From Myxococcaceae bacterium (lineage in GTDB: Bacteria; Myxococcota; Myxococcia; Myxococcales; Myxococcaceae): a DNA stretch of 64,000 nt. The notes beneath the pieces were generated by a model. The model did not search any database, was not told the DNA's origin, and saw nothing but the letters and a program-made list of their open reading frames with translations. Position numbers and translations under genes: made by a program. The stretch is taken from positions 16,512 through 80,511 of the forward strand of contig JAIBBR010000006.1 of assembly GCA_019694575.1 (NCBI GenBank), read 5' to 3'. Shown piece by piece: positions 37,613-46,865 of the stretch. Every line of letters begins with the position of its first letter. Position 1 is the stretch's first letter.

Positions 37613-38326
37613 ATGGCCTTCGCCTTGGAAAGGCGAGCCGCCATGGGACCTCTCGGTGGCGTGGTGTTGTTGTTGACGGCAGCGCATGTGCGAATCGCAG
37701 GCAGCAATGGGCCGATTCACGTGTGGTGGCCAGAGCGAGAAGCTGCTCCGACGCAAACAGTGGCGTACGTGCACGGTTATTTCGATGACGTCGATGAAGC
37801 GTGGGCAGCGCATGGGCTGGCGAGCCAATTCGAGCGCAGCGGCGTCAACGCGGTGTTCATTTTGCCTGAAGCACCCACCGGGCCGAACAAGCCAGTCAAC
37901 TACCCGCATGTGGAGCGCCTGCTCGATGAAGTCGACCACGGCTTGGGCTGGAAAGTGCCCAGAAAAGAGCTCCTCGCGCTCGGGCACAGCGGCGGCTACC
38001 GCACCTTGAAAGCGTGGACACGCTCGACCTTGCTCCGCCGCGTGGTGCTGCTCGACGCGTTTTATGGCGAGGCGGCGACGTGGGCGAAATGGCTCGACGG
38101 CGATGCCCGCCACCGTCTGTTGATTGTCGCGGCCATCACCCGACGGCGGTCTGAGCCATGGGCCGTAAAGCGCGGGGCTGTTTCACTCACCCTCGCGTCA
38201 CTCGCTGAGGGTGGGTGGCCCGAAAAAAACATTGTGCATTTGCTCGTCAACGCAGGCCACATGGAAGTCATCACTGATGGCGAAGTGATTCCCCTCGTGG
38301 TGCGAAGCGGGTTGCGGCAACACTAG
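37613..38326 (+). CDS. Exported alpha/beta hydrolase-like protein
   Basis: The triad is visible: nucleophile Ser in GHSGG ([13 protein letters not shown]), Asp in VVLLDAFYG, and His in NAGHMEVI. The start ATG at 37613 gives [20 protein letters not shown], a signal with an Arg-containing n-region. ATG at 37643 has the better ribosome site (GGAAAGGCGAG) but loses those Arg residues. The stop codon TAG at 38324-38326 is part of the CTAG that borders the inserted element at 38327. So the gene ends exactly where the element begins. Substrate unknown; lipase, esterase or thioesterase are possible. Confidence 0.65.
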   Translation: MAFALERRAAMGPLGGVVLLLTAAHVRIAGSNGPIHVWWPEREAAPTQTVAYVHGYFDDVDEAWAAHGLASQFERSGVNAVFILPEAPTGPNKPVNYPHVERLLDEVDHGLGWKVPRKELLALGHSGGYRTLKAWTRSTLLRRVVLLDAFYGEAATWAKWLDGDARHRLLIVAAITRRRSEPWAVKRGAVSLTLASLAEGGWPEKNIVHLLVNAGHMEVITDGEVIPLVVRSGLRQH

Positions 38327-38490
38327 CCCGCATATGTCACCGGTCTCTCGTAGCGAGACTGACAGGCTGTCGGCAGATTCGTGGTGGCGCACAGCGAGGG
38401 CGCACTTGTCGGTGCGCTTCAGCGAGCACGCCGCGAAGGTGCCACAGACCGTCAGTCGCAGTAGTGAGACCGGTGACATATGCGGGCTAG
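38323..38490. mobile_element. MITE-like element with 25-base terminal inverted repeats
   Basis: The left end starts CTAGCCCGCATATGTCACCG and matches the right end (38466-38490) as a perfect 25-base inverted repeat. Both outer ends are CTAG, which reads as a 4-base target duplication, leaving a 160-base element (38327-38486). Further in, a second, imperfect inverted pair is seen (GACTGACAGGCTGT near the left, GACTGACGGTCTGT on the other strand near the right). No transposase or open frame of note lies inside, so it would need a helper in trans. It sits between the hydrolase stop and the convergent AlbA_2-type gene, where it could also act as a transcript end. Confidence 0.8.
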
Positions 38491-38505
38491 GCTTCACCGG
38501 TTCAA

Positions 38506-40233
38506 TCAGCTCTTTTTTTCCGAGCTGCGCCTGAGCCGATATTTTGTTTTCGGACTTCTGGGATCCTCTTCTGTTGCCTCGATGGTGCGCTCTCGGCGCA
38601 TTATCGCAAGCCAATGCCGAACCGCCGTTGAGGTAAGAACAAGTTCTTTTGCAATGTCCGACGTCGTCAGTTCGGTATTGCTTCTCAAAAGCTCGATAAT
38701 TTCTCTGCGGCGATCACGGCGGCTAACAGGTTGCTTTTTATGCTCGACCAATTGGTAAGTCGCCCACCTCCGTGAGCCTGTTTGAGTAACCAGGCCTCGT
38801 TGCACAAGAACCTGTAGGTCTCGCGTCACGACGCGACTGTCGAGCCCCGTAGTCTGACGCAGCGTCGCATTGCTTAGAACCTCTCCGTGGCGCATCAGGG
38901 CCAGCGCCATTCGCTGCGCGTCTGTAAGGTCTTCGACACGCAATGTTCCGAGCCAGCGAACAGTTTCCCCATCGAGCAGAGTGTGATTGGGAAAGGTGAC
39001 CGAGAACGTCGACACGCGGTCCTCGAACGTTGGCGGGCTCATTCCCGCAAGCCTCAAGGAAGCCAACATGGCCCCGATACCAGACCCTCGATTTTCGCAG
39101 ACGGCGAGTGGTTCTCCAGGCCCTGCAATGTCTTCGAGGAGTTTCATCAGAACTTGGTTGCGAGCCGACGAAATTCCGGTTTCACCCAGCTGCTCAACCG
39201 TGACTGGACCGTGCAACCCACCAGGGTTGGTGATGGTGAGCCGGTCAGGGAACATTTGAATTTGAACGGGCGAACCGCGCGCTGCGCCGCTCAAATCACG
39301 GTGGACGAGTGCATTCACGACAGCCTCGCGAATCGCCAACTCAGGATATTCCCATGATTCCTCACGGGCAGCTCCCCGCACGACGGCGGTTTTCTTCATG
39401 TTTCTTTTGAGTGCACTCAAAATCGGGCCGACTAAACGCGGTATCGGCCCATCGAAAACCTTGTCATCGAGAAACCGCTCACCATTGGGGCCCGGTTCTC
39501 CGACGTAGTTTGTCGGGTAAACAACCAGCGTCGCGCGAAGGGCTGGAAAGAATTCTTGAGGATACTTTCCAAGAGTCAACATGCCGGCCAGCGTGGGGTA
39601 GCGTTTACCTTTAATGGTTTGCACGGCTCGTAGCGTTTGGAGCGCCCGTTCGTCGTTGATGGTCTTGAAGTAGCTGCCATCTTGCGAACGCAAGCGCTTC
39701 AACAAGGCCGCAACCAGGTCCGAGTCAAGGTCATCCTCGGTGGCCTCTTTCACGACCATCTCGTCTTCTCGTGGCTGCCCTCTGCCTGCGATCAAAACTT
39801 GAACTTCATACGGAGTCAGTTTTCGGTCTCCGTCGGCGACACGAATGAATGCGCCGTTGGTGAGTCCGGCCGATTTGTGGAAACACGGCTTAGAAGAACT
39901 GTCGACTTCGGCGATCTCGACAACAATGACCTGCTTGCCACGCAACCGATGAACTTCAATTTGGGGGCGAAGTGGGGGCTCCATGCTGTCTGCGACAGAA
40001 GCAAGATCGGCTTGCATCTTGCCGGCTGCCTCTACACCGGTAACTTCAAAACCCGTACTCTCGTCGACTCCTAAAAGAATGGTTCCACCTCCTACCGTGT
40101 TGGCGAACGCAGAAAACGTCTGCCAAAGCCGTTGGGGCACTTCCTTGGAGGCTCGCTTGACTTCGACTCTCGTCATGTCACTTTCGACTGCACGAAGTTC
40201 TTCGAGCAATTCTTGAAGCTCAGTGGAGGTCAC
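38506..40233 (-). CDS. AlbA_2/Schlafen-type ATP-binding regulator with winged-helix tail
   Basis: A 575-residue protein. Residues about 15-130 form an AlbA_2 domain (ESDMTRVEVKRASKEVPQRL, FSAFANTVGGGTILLGVDES). Residues about 300-415 resemble the HATPase_c_4/RecG-like C-terminal part (YPELAIREAVVNALVHRDLS, PDRLTITNPGGL, CENRGSGIGAMLASLRLAG). The end holds winged-helix motifs (LSNATLRQTTGLDSRVVTRD, TSDIAKELVLTSTAVRHWLA). Such proteins are putative DNA-binding regulators. The GTG start follows a TTGACA box and a TAGCAT box so closely that the mRNA is likely leaderless. Base use is more A/T-rich than the neighbours, which suggests horizontal gain. Confidence 0.75.
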   Translation of the reverse strand: MTSTELQELLEELRAVESDMTRVEVKRASKEVPQRLWQTFSAFANTVGGGTILLGVDESTGFEVTGVEAAGKMQADLASVADSMEPPLRPQIEVHRLRGKQVIVVEIAEVDSSSKPCFHKSAGLTNGAFIRVADGDRKLTPYEVQVLIAGRGQPREDEMVVKEATEDDLDSDLVAALLKRLRSQDGSYFKTINDERALQTLRAVQTIKGKRYPTLAGMLTLGKYPQEFFPALRATLVVYPTNYVGEPGPNGERFLDDKVFDGPIPRLVGPILSALKRNMKKTAVVRGAAREESWEYPELAIREAVVNALVHRDLSGAARGSPVQIQMFPDRLTITNPGGLHGPVTVEQLGETGISSARNQVLMKLLEDIAGPGEPLAVCENRGSGIGAMLASLRLAGMSPPTFEDRVSTFSVTFPNHTLLDGETVRWLGTLRVEDLTDAQRMALALMRHGEVLSNATLRQTTGLDSRVVTRDLQVLVQRGLVTQTGSRRWATYQLVEHKKQPVSRRDRRREIIELLRSNTELTTSDIAKELVLTSTAVRHWLAIMRRERTIEATEEDPRSPKTKYRLRRSSEKKS

Positions 40234-40250
40234 ACAGACATGCTAAGCCA

Positions 40251-40290
40251 CATAACAATAAGCATGTCAATTGTCATGTTAGTTGTTATG
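40251..40290. promoter_or_regulatory. 40-base dyad over the AlbA_2 gene promoter
   Basis: The arms CATAACAA (40251-40258) and TTGTTATG (40283-40290) are perfect, and the centre CAATTG (40268-40273) is palindromic. Overall 16 of 20 pairs match. On the minus strand it contains TTGACA (40271-40266), and a TAGCAT box follows 20 bases later at 40245-40240. The predicted transcript start is at or next to the GTG at 40233, so a repressor bound here would cover the promoter. Autoregulation by the AlbA_2 protein is a reasonable inference. Confidence 0.6.
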
Positions 40291-40308
40291 CCTTGACGGG
40301 TGGCGCCC

Positions 40309-41322
40309 CTACCGCCCCGGCTCAAACACCAACCGCCCACTAAAGCCGCCATCGCGCAATTTATAGAGCAAGTCAGGCGCTTCACTCATCGGGTGGCGCT
40401 CTACCGTGGGCACCACCACGCCCGTGCGCGCCAGGGCCACCACCTCTTGCAAATCATTCAGGGTGCCCAAAAAGCTGCCCCGCACATTCAACCCGCGCGT
40501 CACCACGTCTTGCAGTGGCACGTCGATGCGGGTGGTGGGCGCATGGCCGAGCAGCATCACCGTGCCACCCGGGCCCACTGCACGGCACGCTTGGGTAATG
40601 GCTTGAATCGACGGCGTGCAAACAATGGCGACATCGAAGCCGTCCCACACGGCCTGGAGCGACTTCGACACTGACACCGCGTCAACCACCATTTGCGCGC
40701 CCAGGGTGATGCCAAATTGCGCGCGCGACTTGTCAGGGTCAACCACCGCCACCGCCGCACCCAACGTCTTCGCGTATTGCACCGCCAAGTGGCCTACGCC
40801 GCCGACGCCGAAAATCACCACCCGCATGCCGTCTTTCACCCCGGCCGCGCGCAAGGCGCCCATCGCGGTCCACCCTGAACCATAGAGCGGCGCCAACTGC
40901 GCTCCGGTCAGCACATCGGGAGCGGGAATGAGCTGATCAGCCACGAAAAGGCCCACGTCACACAGCGCCCCGTCGACATGAAAGCCGTGAAAAAACGCGT
41001 TGGCGCAGTATTGCAGTTGGCCGCGAGAGCAAGCGTCACACGTGTCGCAGGTGGTGGAAAGCGGTGTAATGCCCACCCGGCTGCCGATAGAGAGGTGCTT
41101 GACGCCGCGCCCCACCACTTGCACCCGGCCTACCGCTTCTTGGCCCAACACCAAGGGGGTACGCGGCACCGCGTCGCGCATCGCCACGTTCCAGTCGGCG
41201 AGGCCCAACCCACAGGCTTCAATGCGCACGTAGACTTCGAAGTCACCCAGGGGCAGCAGTGAATGATCATAAAGGCACAAGGGCTCCTTGGCCTTCATCA
41301 ACGCCACCGAAGAGCTCATCAT
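40309..41322 (-). CDS. Zinc-type alcohol dehydrogenase-like protein with changed catalytic zinc site
   Basis: Residues match the MDR family: a structural zinc cluster (TTCDTCDACSRGQLQYC), the Rossmann site VIFGVGGVGHLAVQYAKTLG, and VDPDKSRAQF. The usual catalytic zinc ligands differ. The GHE motif reads GQE (PLVLGQEAVG), the His in CGxCHxD is lost (EACGLGLADWN), and the late Cys of CAG reads Tyr (PLYGSGW). So it probably does not use a catalytic zinc and may not be a typical alcohol dehydrogenase. The ATG pair at 41322/41319 is chosen because the upstream frame has no family match. It is divergent from the small lipoprotein gene. Confidence 0.7.
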   Translation of the reverse strand: MMSSSVALMKAKEPLCLYDHSLLPLGDFEVYVRIEACGLGLADWNVAMRDAVPRTPLVLGQEAVGRVQVVGRGVKHLSIGSRVGITPLSTTCDTCDACSRGQLQYCANAFFHGFHVDGALCDVGLFVADQLIPAPDVLTGAQLAPLYGSGWTAMGALRAAGVKDGMRVVIFGVGGVGHLAVQYAKTLGAAVAVVDPDKSRAQFGITLGAQMVVDAVSVSKSLQAVWDGFDVAIVCTPSIQAITQACRAVGPGGTVMLLGHAPTTRIDVPLQDVVTRGLNVRGSFLGTLNDLQEVVALARTGVVVPTVERHPMSEAPDLLYKLRDGGFSGRLVFEPGR

Positions 41323-41382
41323 CGTGAGCGCCCTCGCGGTGACAACCTGGCGATTGGTTTTGCTTGTGAGATGCTGCTGCCC

Positions 41383-41706
41383 ATGGCACGCGCCTACCTC
41401 ATTTTTTTCATTTTGCTCAATGGCTGTGGCTCTGTCTGTAACCGAATTGTCGCGGCTGACGAAGCGGCGGTTCAAAAGGGCAAAGACTGCGGGGCCCAAA
41501 GCAGCCACTACAACGCCTCAACCTGCAACAACAACCAGAACAAGTGCTCGACTGACGACGTGCATTGGCTCAACACCTTCGCCGATTGCATCGAGAAATT
41601 GCCGGTGTGCCTCGACGGCCAACAAGCCGCCTGGGCCACCCAACGTTTCGCCTGCAGCCAGTCACTGCTCAAAGTAAGCGCGACTTGTCTGGTGGCCATA
41701 CAGTAA
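41383..41706 (+). CDS. Small Cys-rich lipoprotein next to the exporter
   Basis: The ATG at 41383 gives MARAYLIFFILLNGCGSVCN, a lipoprotein signal with lipobox LLNGC. The mature part of about 95 residues has eight more Cys, for example KDCGAQSSHYNASTCNNNQN, NKCSTDD, CIEKLPVCLDG, FACSQS and SATCL, probably paired. The ATG at 41371 is an alternative start. The gene lies 11 bases before the MMPL exporter gene and may be part of its operon. No family is recognised. Confidence 0.55.
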   Translation: MARAYLIFFILLNGCGSVCNRIVAADEAAVQKGKDCGAQSSHYNASTCNNNQNKCSTDDVHWLNTFADCIEKLPVCLDGQQAAWATQRFACSQSLLKVSATCLVAIQ

Positions 41707-41717
41707 GCAGGCCCCTC

Positions 41718-44318
41718 ATGAGCGACAAGTCAGCCTTCATTAGCCGCGCGGCCGCCGTTTGGGCGCGCATCATCGTCACCTACCCTGCCCGGGTACTGCT
41801 GCTGCTCACCGTCTTGGGCGTGGGCTCTGTCTACCTGACGACCAAGCTCACCATCGAGTCTGACCAACTCGCCTTGATTTCGCAGGACCTGCAAGAAGTC
41901 AAAGACGTCAAGCGCATCATCGACATGGTGGGCGGCTCTGGCTACCTGATGCTGGCGCTGCGGGCCGACGACGCCGACACGCTCAAGAAAGTGTCAGACG
42001 ACTTGTACGAGCGAATGGTCGCCGAAAAAGAGAACGTTCGCTTCATCACCTACAAAGTACCCGTCGATTTCATTCAAGAAAACATGGTCTTGTTCATCAA
42101 GACCGAAGACCTGATTGAGGGCAAAAAGCGCATCAACGCGTATTTGAAAGATCAGATTCGCCGCTCCAACCCTTTCTTCATCGAAATCAAAAAGACCGAG
42201 CCGGTGAAGCTCGACCTGCAAGACCTCATCGACAAGTACAGCTCGGTCGGCAACAAGTCGATTCGCGACAGCCATTACATTTCAGACGACCGCAAGATGT
42301 TGCTGTTGCTGATTAAGCCGATGTGGGGCGGCACCGAGCTGCAAAAGACCGTCGCGTACATCGAGCACCTCACCGGCGGAGCCAAGCCCGGCGAAGCGCC
42401 GACCCACGGCCTGCTCGCCGACTACGCCAAGGCAAGCGGCATTTCGTTCATCGAAGACTACGAAAAGATGGGCGACAAAAAGACCATCTATTTCGGCTTC
42501 ACGGGCTCGTACAAAACCGCGGTCGACGACTCGTACGCCATTCAAGAATCACTCGACGACGTCTTCTTCTGGGCCTTCTCGTTCATCTGCATCATCACCA
42601 TTGCCTTTTTTCGCAAGTGGGCGCCGACGGTCATCGTCATTTCAGGCATGGCCTTGGGCACCCTTTTCACCATGGCCTTCGCCAAGCTGACGCTGGGCCA
42701 ATTGAACATGGTGACCAGCATGATTGGCGCCATTCTGATGGGCTTCGGCGTCGACTACGGCATTCACTTCATTTACCGCACGCGCATCGAGCTGGGCTTG
42801 GGCAAGCGCTACGACGAAGCCATTACCGACGCGCTCATCAACGCCGGCCGCCCCGCGCTCATCGCCGCCATCGTCACCGGCGGCTCGTTCTTGGTGCTGC
42901 TCGTTTCGAAATTTCGCGGCTTCTCGCAGTTCGGTTTCTTGGCCGGCTTCGGCACGCTGATTATCGGCTTCACGCTCTTCTCATGGAGCCCCGCCATTCT
43001 CGCGCTGCTCGGCCAGAAGAACCCCGAGCTGCCGAAAAAACTCATCGGCGTGATGTCACCTCCCGACGAGAAAGTTGCCCACTGGCGCCTGCCCAACCCC
43101 ATGCGCATGTTGGTGGCGTGCATCGTGGGCGTGGGCATTGTCTGCGCCTTTTCAATACCCTGGGTTGACATGGAGCTGCCCAAAGACCGCCCGCCCACCC
43201 TGGTGGAGCGCTTCTTGGGCGGCGTGCACTTCAACTACAACACCCGCGCGTTGGTGCCGTTGGGCCAGCCTTCCATCAAGCTGCAAGACGAAATCAACGA
43301 GCGGTTCCGCATCTCCTCAGACCCCACCGCTATTTATTCGAAGAACCTCGAAGAAGTGAAAGAGGTGTGGGACGAGCTCACCGGCCACCCCGAGAAATAC
43401 CCGTCGATTTCACAGGTGGTGTCGATTTATTCCTTCGTGCCTCCGCCCGAGGTGGCGGCGAAGAATGCCGCGGTACTCGCTGAGTGGAAAGAAGAGCTCA
43501 AAGACGTCGATGCCTCGGCTTTTCCTCCCGAGATGCAAGAGAAAGCCGCGCTCTTCAAACGCATTTTAGAGAAGAAGCCCTTCGGCGTGCATGAAGTGCC
43601 CAGCGTGTACGCCAAAATGTTCGAGCATTTGCCGACGACGAAGCCCGAGAACCACGGCTATTTGACCTTCGTCTACCCCAGCGTCGACCTGTGGGACGGC
43701 AAGAAGATGCTCAAGTTCGTCGACGAAACGACGGTGATTAAAACCGCGTCGGGCAAAGAGTTTCGCTCTGCCGGCCCGCCCATGCTCTACGCGCGCCTCG
43801 CCCGCATTGTGCTGTTCGACGGCAAGCTGACGGTGCTGCTCGCCGCAATATGGATTTTGCTGATGCACTATTTAGACTTTCGCAACGCGAAGTTGGCGCT
43901 GGCGTCGGTGATACCTTTGGGCGTCGGCTTGTGGATGATGCTGGGTTTGATGTCGATGACCAACGCCCAGCTCAACTTCATGAACCTGGTGATTCTGCCC
44001 ATTCTGTTGGGCTTCGGCGTGAGCCACGGCCTCTACTTGCTCCATCGCTTCTTAGAGGGCACTTCACCCGCGGTGGCTTTTCGCTCTGTAGGAGCCGCGG
44101 TCGCTTCATCGACGCTCACCGCGATTGCCGGTTTCGCTTCGCTCTTCTTCGCCAGCCACCAAGGCCTGCAGTCGATTGGTTACGTGGCGTGCTTGGGCTT
44201 GGCGACGACGCTGCTCGTTTCATTCACCGTGCTCGCGGCGGTGTTGCAGCTCATTTACGACAAGCGCGGCACCGAGGTAACCATCGGCGCGCACGACTCG
44301 AAACACGAGGTGAAGTAG
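41718..44318 (+). CDS. MMPL/RND-superfamily exporter
   Basis: The ATG at 41718 gives 866 residues. There is one N-terminal membrane helix (about 20-40, ARVLLLLTVLGVGSVYL), a periplasmic loop, a first block of five helices (about 275-440) holding MVTSMIGAILMGFGVDYGIH, a second long loop with no clear motif, and a second helix block (about 715-850) holding NLVILPILLGFGVSHGLYLL. The Asp in GVDYG is the proton-coupling type residue of this superfamily. These transporters move lipids or other hydrophobic compounds across the inner membrane, for example hopanoids in HpnN. The substrate here is unknown. The preceding lipoprotein gene is close enough to be a partner. Confidence 0.85.
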   Translation: MSDKSAFISRAAAVWARIIVTYPARVLLLLTVLGVGSVYLTTKLTIESDQLALISQDLQEVKDVKRIIDMVGGSGYLMLALRADDADTLKKVSDDLYERMVAEKENVRFITYKVPVDFIQENMVLFIKTEDLIEGKKRINAYLKDQIRRSNPFFIEIKKTEPVKLDLQDLIDKYSSVGNKSIRDSHYISDDRKMLLLLIKPMWGGTELQKTVAYIEHLTGGAKPGEAPTHGLLADYAKASGISFIEDYEKMGDKKTIYFGFTGSYKTAVDDSYAIQESLDDVFFWAFSFICIITIAFFRKWAPTVIVISGMALGTLFTMAFAKLTLGQLNMVTSMIGAILMGFGVDYGIHFIYRTRIELGLGKRYDEAITDALINAGRPALIAAIVTGGSFLVLLVSKFRGFSQFGFLAGFGTLIIGFTLFSWSPAILALLGQKNPELPKKLIGVMSPPDEKVAHWRLPNPMRMLVACIVGVGIVCAFSIPWVDMELPKDRPPTLVERFLGGVHFNYNTRALVPLGQPSIKLQDEINERFRISSDPTAIYSKNLEEVKEVWDELTGHPEKYPSISQVVSIYSFVPPPEVAAKNAAVLAEWKEELKDVDASAFPPEMQEKAALFKRILEKKPFGVHEVPSVYAKMFEHLPTTKPENHGYLTFVYPSVDLWDGKKMLKFVDETTVIKTASGKEFRSAGPPMLYARLARIVLFDGKLTVLLAAIWILLMHYLDFRNAKLALASVIPLGVGLWMMLGLMSMTNAQLNFMNLVILPILLGFGVSHGLYLLHRFLEGTSPAVAFRSVGAAVASSTLTAIAGFASLFFASHQGLQSIGYVACLGLATTLLVSFTVLAAVLQLIYDKRGTEVTIGAHDSKHEVK

Positions 44319-44326
44319 CGCGTAGA

Positions 44327-44641
44327 ATGGCGACGGTGAATCAAGTGACGCGCCAGAATCTTCGTGCCTTCATGGGCCGCGACTGGGCAGCGTCACGCCG
44401 CTCCAAAGACGCCGCTGTCGCTCGGCGCGTGCGTCTTCGAGGCGCCTCTGAAGCATTTCGCCTTGCACAGTTGCTCATCGCTCCCATTTGGAGCCAGCTT
44501 CTCGACGACAAACGAAAAGAAGGCTTCGCAGGTCTCATCGAGATGAGAAAAAAGCTGTCACGTGCGCACCCGCAACACCAGTCACCTAGAGCAACCGGCG
44601 AAAAATCGCGGCCGTCTGGTCGGCTGATTTTTCCCAAGTGA
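44327..44641 (+). CDS. Small basic protein, unknown function
   Basis: The ATG at 44327 is 8 bases after the exporter stop and gives 104 residues: MATVNQVTRQNLRAFMGRDW, then an Arg/Ala-rich helical part (RRSKDAAVARRVRLRGASEA, FRLAQLLIAPIWSQLLDDKR). Its 3' end overlaps the convergent glycogen-synthase-like gene by 56 bases, and the last 25 residues lie in that overlap and may not be genuine. I rate it as possible rather than sure. It could be expressed with the exporter. Confidence 0.45.
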   Translation: MATVNQVTRQNLRAFMGRDWAASRRSKDAAVARRVRLRGASEAFRLAQLLIAPIWSQLLDDKRKEGFAGLIEMRKKLSRAHPQHQSPRATGEKSRPSGRLIFPK

Positions 44642-46865
44642 ATTGCTTCGCCGAGCTGAAGGCGTTCTCAATCAACGGCTTCATCGCCGCCGGGCCCTTG
44701 GCGTAGAGCGCGCTCGCTTCGAGAAACATCGGCAACGGGTCATCGCCGGTGAACTTGAAGCCATTGCCGCTGCCCGTCGAAGGGCTGTACGCGGTGATGG
44801 CTTGGTCTAACCCGCCCGTCGCCCGCACCAGGGGAATGGTGCCGGTGGCCAACGCATAAATGTTGGGCTGCCCTCCCGGCTCGAAGCGCGACAACATTTG
44901 CAAAAAGTCACCCCCCGCAATGAGCTGGTGCTCACCCTCAGGCGTGAACTTGGGGTCGAACGCCACATGCTGCGGGTACTGCTTCGCCAGCGCCGCGGCC
45001 TGCGCCATCAACGCGCGGTCGCCCGTGCCCATCAGAATGAACTTCGCCTTCGGACCCTTGGTCATCGAGTGGGCAATGACCTTGAACAAGTCGTCGTAGC
45101 CCTTCTGCGGGCCGTCGATGCGACCGACGCTGACGTGCAGCGCGACGCCGGGCTCGTCGGTAAGGCCGTACTTCTTCAGCAACGCCGCTTTATTGGCCGC
45201 CTTGCCCGCCAGGTTCGACACGTCGAATTTGTACGGCAGCGCGGGGTCGGTCTTGGGGTTCCACTTCGTTAAGTCTACCCCGTTCATGCGGCCAAAATAC
45301 CGCTCGCCCGCGGCCTTGACGGCGAGCACGCCTCCCAGGCCGGCGCCCTTGTCTTTCAAGGTCAGCGTCTCGTCGCGGTACTTCTCGCTCACCGTCATCA
45401 CCCCGTCGGCTTGGGTGAGCCCGGCCTTCATCAAATTGAGCTGCCCGTAAAATTCAAGGCCACCCATGGGCCCAAAGAGCGCGTCATTCTTGCTGTCACG
45501 GCCCACCATCAACTCGGTTCGCTTCGGCATGTCGAAGGTGCCCTGAAACGCCAAGTTGTGAATCACCATTGTCGTCGCGGTTTTTTTGAGGCCCGCTTCT
45601 TTCACGTAAAACGGCACCAACCCGGTGTGCGAGTCATTGGCTTGAATGATGTCAGGCTCTTTGCCCTTCAAAATTGCCTTCTGTGCCACCACCGCGGCGC
45701 GGGCGAAAAAGTCGAAGCGCGCCGGGTTGTCGCCGAACTCGCCATGGGCGTCACTGTAAACACCCTGTCGGTTGCTGAAGAGCGGCTGGCGCGGGCCCGC
45801 CACGAAATCATCGACGAAGTAGTAAGGCACGCCTCCCCGGTAAGTCTTGAGCAGCCGAAAGCTGCGCGGCCCGTCGGGCGTGTCGAGCGTGAAGTCACCC
45901 AAGCCAGAGTCCACCAGGCCGTGCGTCTTCGGGTCGATGTGGCCGTGGCGCGGGGTAATCACATACGTGTCATGCCCCTTCGCGAGCAGCGCTTGCGGCT
46001 CGGCGCCCATCACGTTCGACAAGCCTCCCACCGCTGAAAATGGCGTTTCCATCGCCACTGACACAATCGTCATCTTCGAGGCCCGCTTCACTTCAGCCAT
46101 CGCCTGCTTGGCCGCGGCTGACACGGGCGCGCTCTTGCTCGCGGCGAGCTTCTTCAACAGCCGCAACGAAGAGGCGTCGGCCGACTCACCTAGCCGCGAC
46201 ACCATGTTCGCCTTCAACCCTTCGGGCAGCTTGAGCTCTTTGAGCTTGCCCCGCGAGCTGTGAATCAGCGCCAAAAGCGCATTCGCGCGCCGCTGGTCTT
46301 CGTCGAACGGGCTGAGCACCTCACGCGCTTCGGCAGCGCTCAATTCTTTGGCAGAGACCGAATGCACGCGGCCCAGCGCTTCACCGACTTGCGCGTGAAA
46401 AGCGTCGTCGACGCCGGGGCGGTTGAACAACCGGTAAACCTCGGTGAGCGCCACCTTGTGCAGCTCGCGCTCTTTGCGCGGAGGCAAGCCTTTGTCGGCA
46501 AGCTTCGCCACCAGCTCTTTGCTGACAGTTTCTGGTGGCGGGCGCTTGGCGCGCGTTTTCTTCGCCGTCAGCGCGGTGTCGAGCGACTTGAACGCGTTGG
46601 CTGAATTCGCCGTCACCGTGGCGATTGCTGGGGTCAGGCTCTTGTCGCCCACCAAGCCCGCGCTGCGGCGGCCAATCAGCGCTTTCAATTCTTCGAAGGC
46701 GCGCGAAGACGCCGTTTTCGCAGGCGCCGCTTGAGAAGGCGCAGTCACCCACACCGTGGCCTTGGCGAGCGCCGGTTCTTTTTTCTGCGCCGGCGAAGCG
46801 TGCCGCGAAGGTACGGCTGACAAAGGGTTACGGTTGAGGCCGCGAATCGGAGGAGGTGGCTTCAT
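44586..46865 (-). CDS. Glycogen/starch synthase-like glycosyltransferase (GT5-like) with unique N-terminal domain
   Basis: Residues about 265-755 resemble GT5 glycogen synthase: SVAMETPFSAVGGLSNVMGA, DIIQANDSHTGLVPFYV, VIHNLAFQGTFD, VSVGRIDGPQKGYDDLFKVI, SRFEPGGQPNIYALATGTIP then LVRATGGLDQAI. The family usually has KxGGL near the start to bind ADP-glucose. Here the Lys is Ala, and the CGLxQ motif after the acidic loop reads GGQPN. So donor use or activity may be changed. The first 260 residues, helical and Lys/Ala-rich, are not part of a normal synthase. It overlaps the SCP2-like gene start-to-stop (ATGA), so the two are coupled. Confidence 0.7.
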   Translation of the reverse strand: MKPPPPIRGLNRNPLSAVPSRHASPAQKKEPALAKATVWVTAPSQAAPAKTASSRAFEELKALIGRRSAGLVGDKSLTPAIATVTANSANAFKSLDTALTAKKTRAKRPPPETVSKELVAKLADKGLPPRKERELHKVALTEVYRLFNRPGVDDAFHAQVGEALGRVHSVSAKELSAAEAREVLSPFDEDQRRANALLALIHSSRGKLKELKLPEGLKANMVSRLGESADASSLRLLKKLAASKSAPVSAAAKQAMAEVKRASKMTIVSVAMETPFSAVGGLSNVMGAEPQALLAKGHDTYVITPRHGHIDPKTHGLVDSGLGDFTLDTPDGPRSFRLLKTYRGGVPYYFVDDFVAGPRQPLFSNRQGVYSDAHGEFGDNPARFDFFARAAVVAQKAILKGKEPDIIQANDSHTGLVPFYVKEAGLKKTATTMVIHNLAFQGTFDMPKRTELMVGRDSKNDALFGPMGGLEFYGQLNLMKAGLTQADGVMTVSEKYRDETLTLKDKGAGLGGVLAVKAAGERYFGRMNGVDLTKWNPKTDPALPYKFDVSNLAGKAANKAALLKKYGLTDEPGVALHVSVGRIDGPQKGYDDLFKVIAHSMTKGPKAKFILMGTGDRALMAQAAALAKQYPQHVAFDPKFTPEGEHQLIAGGDFLQMLSRFEPGGQPNIYALATGTIPLVRATGGLDQAITAYSPSTGSGNGFKFTGDDPLPMFLEASALYAKGPAAMKPLIENAFSSAKQFTWEKSADQTAAIFRRLL

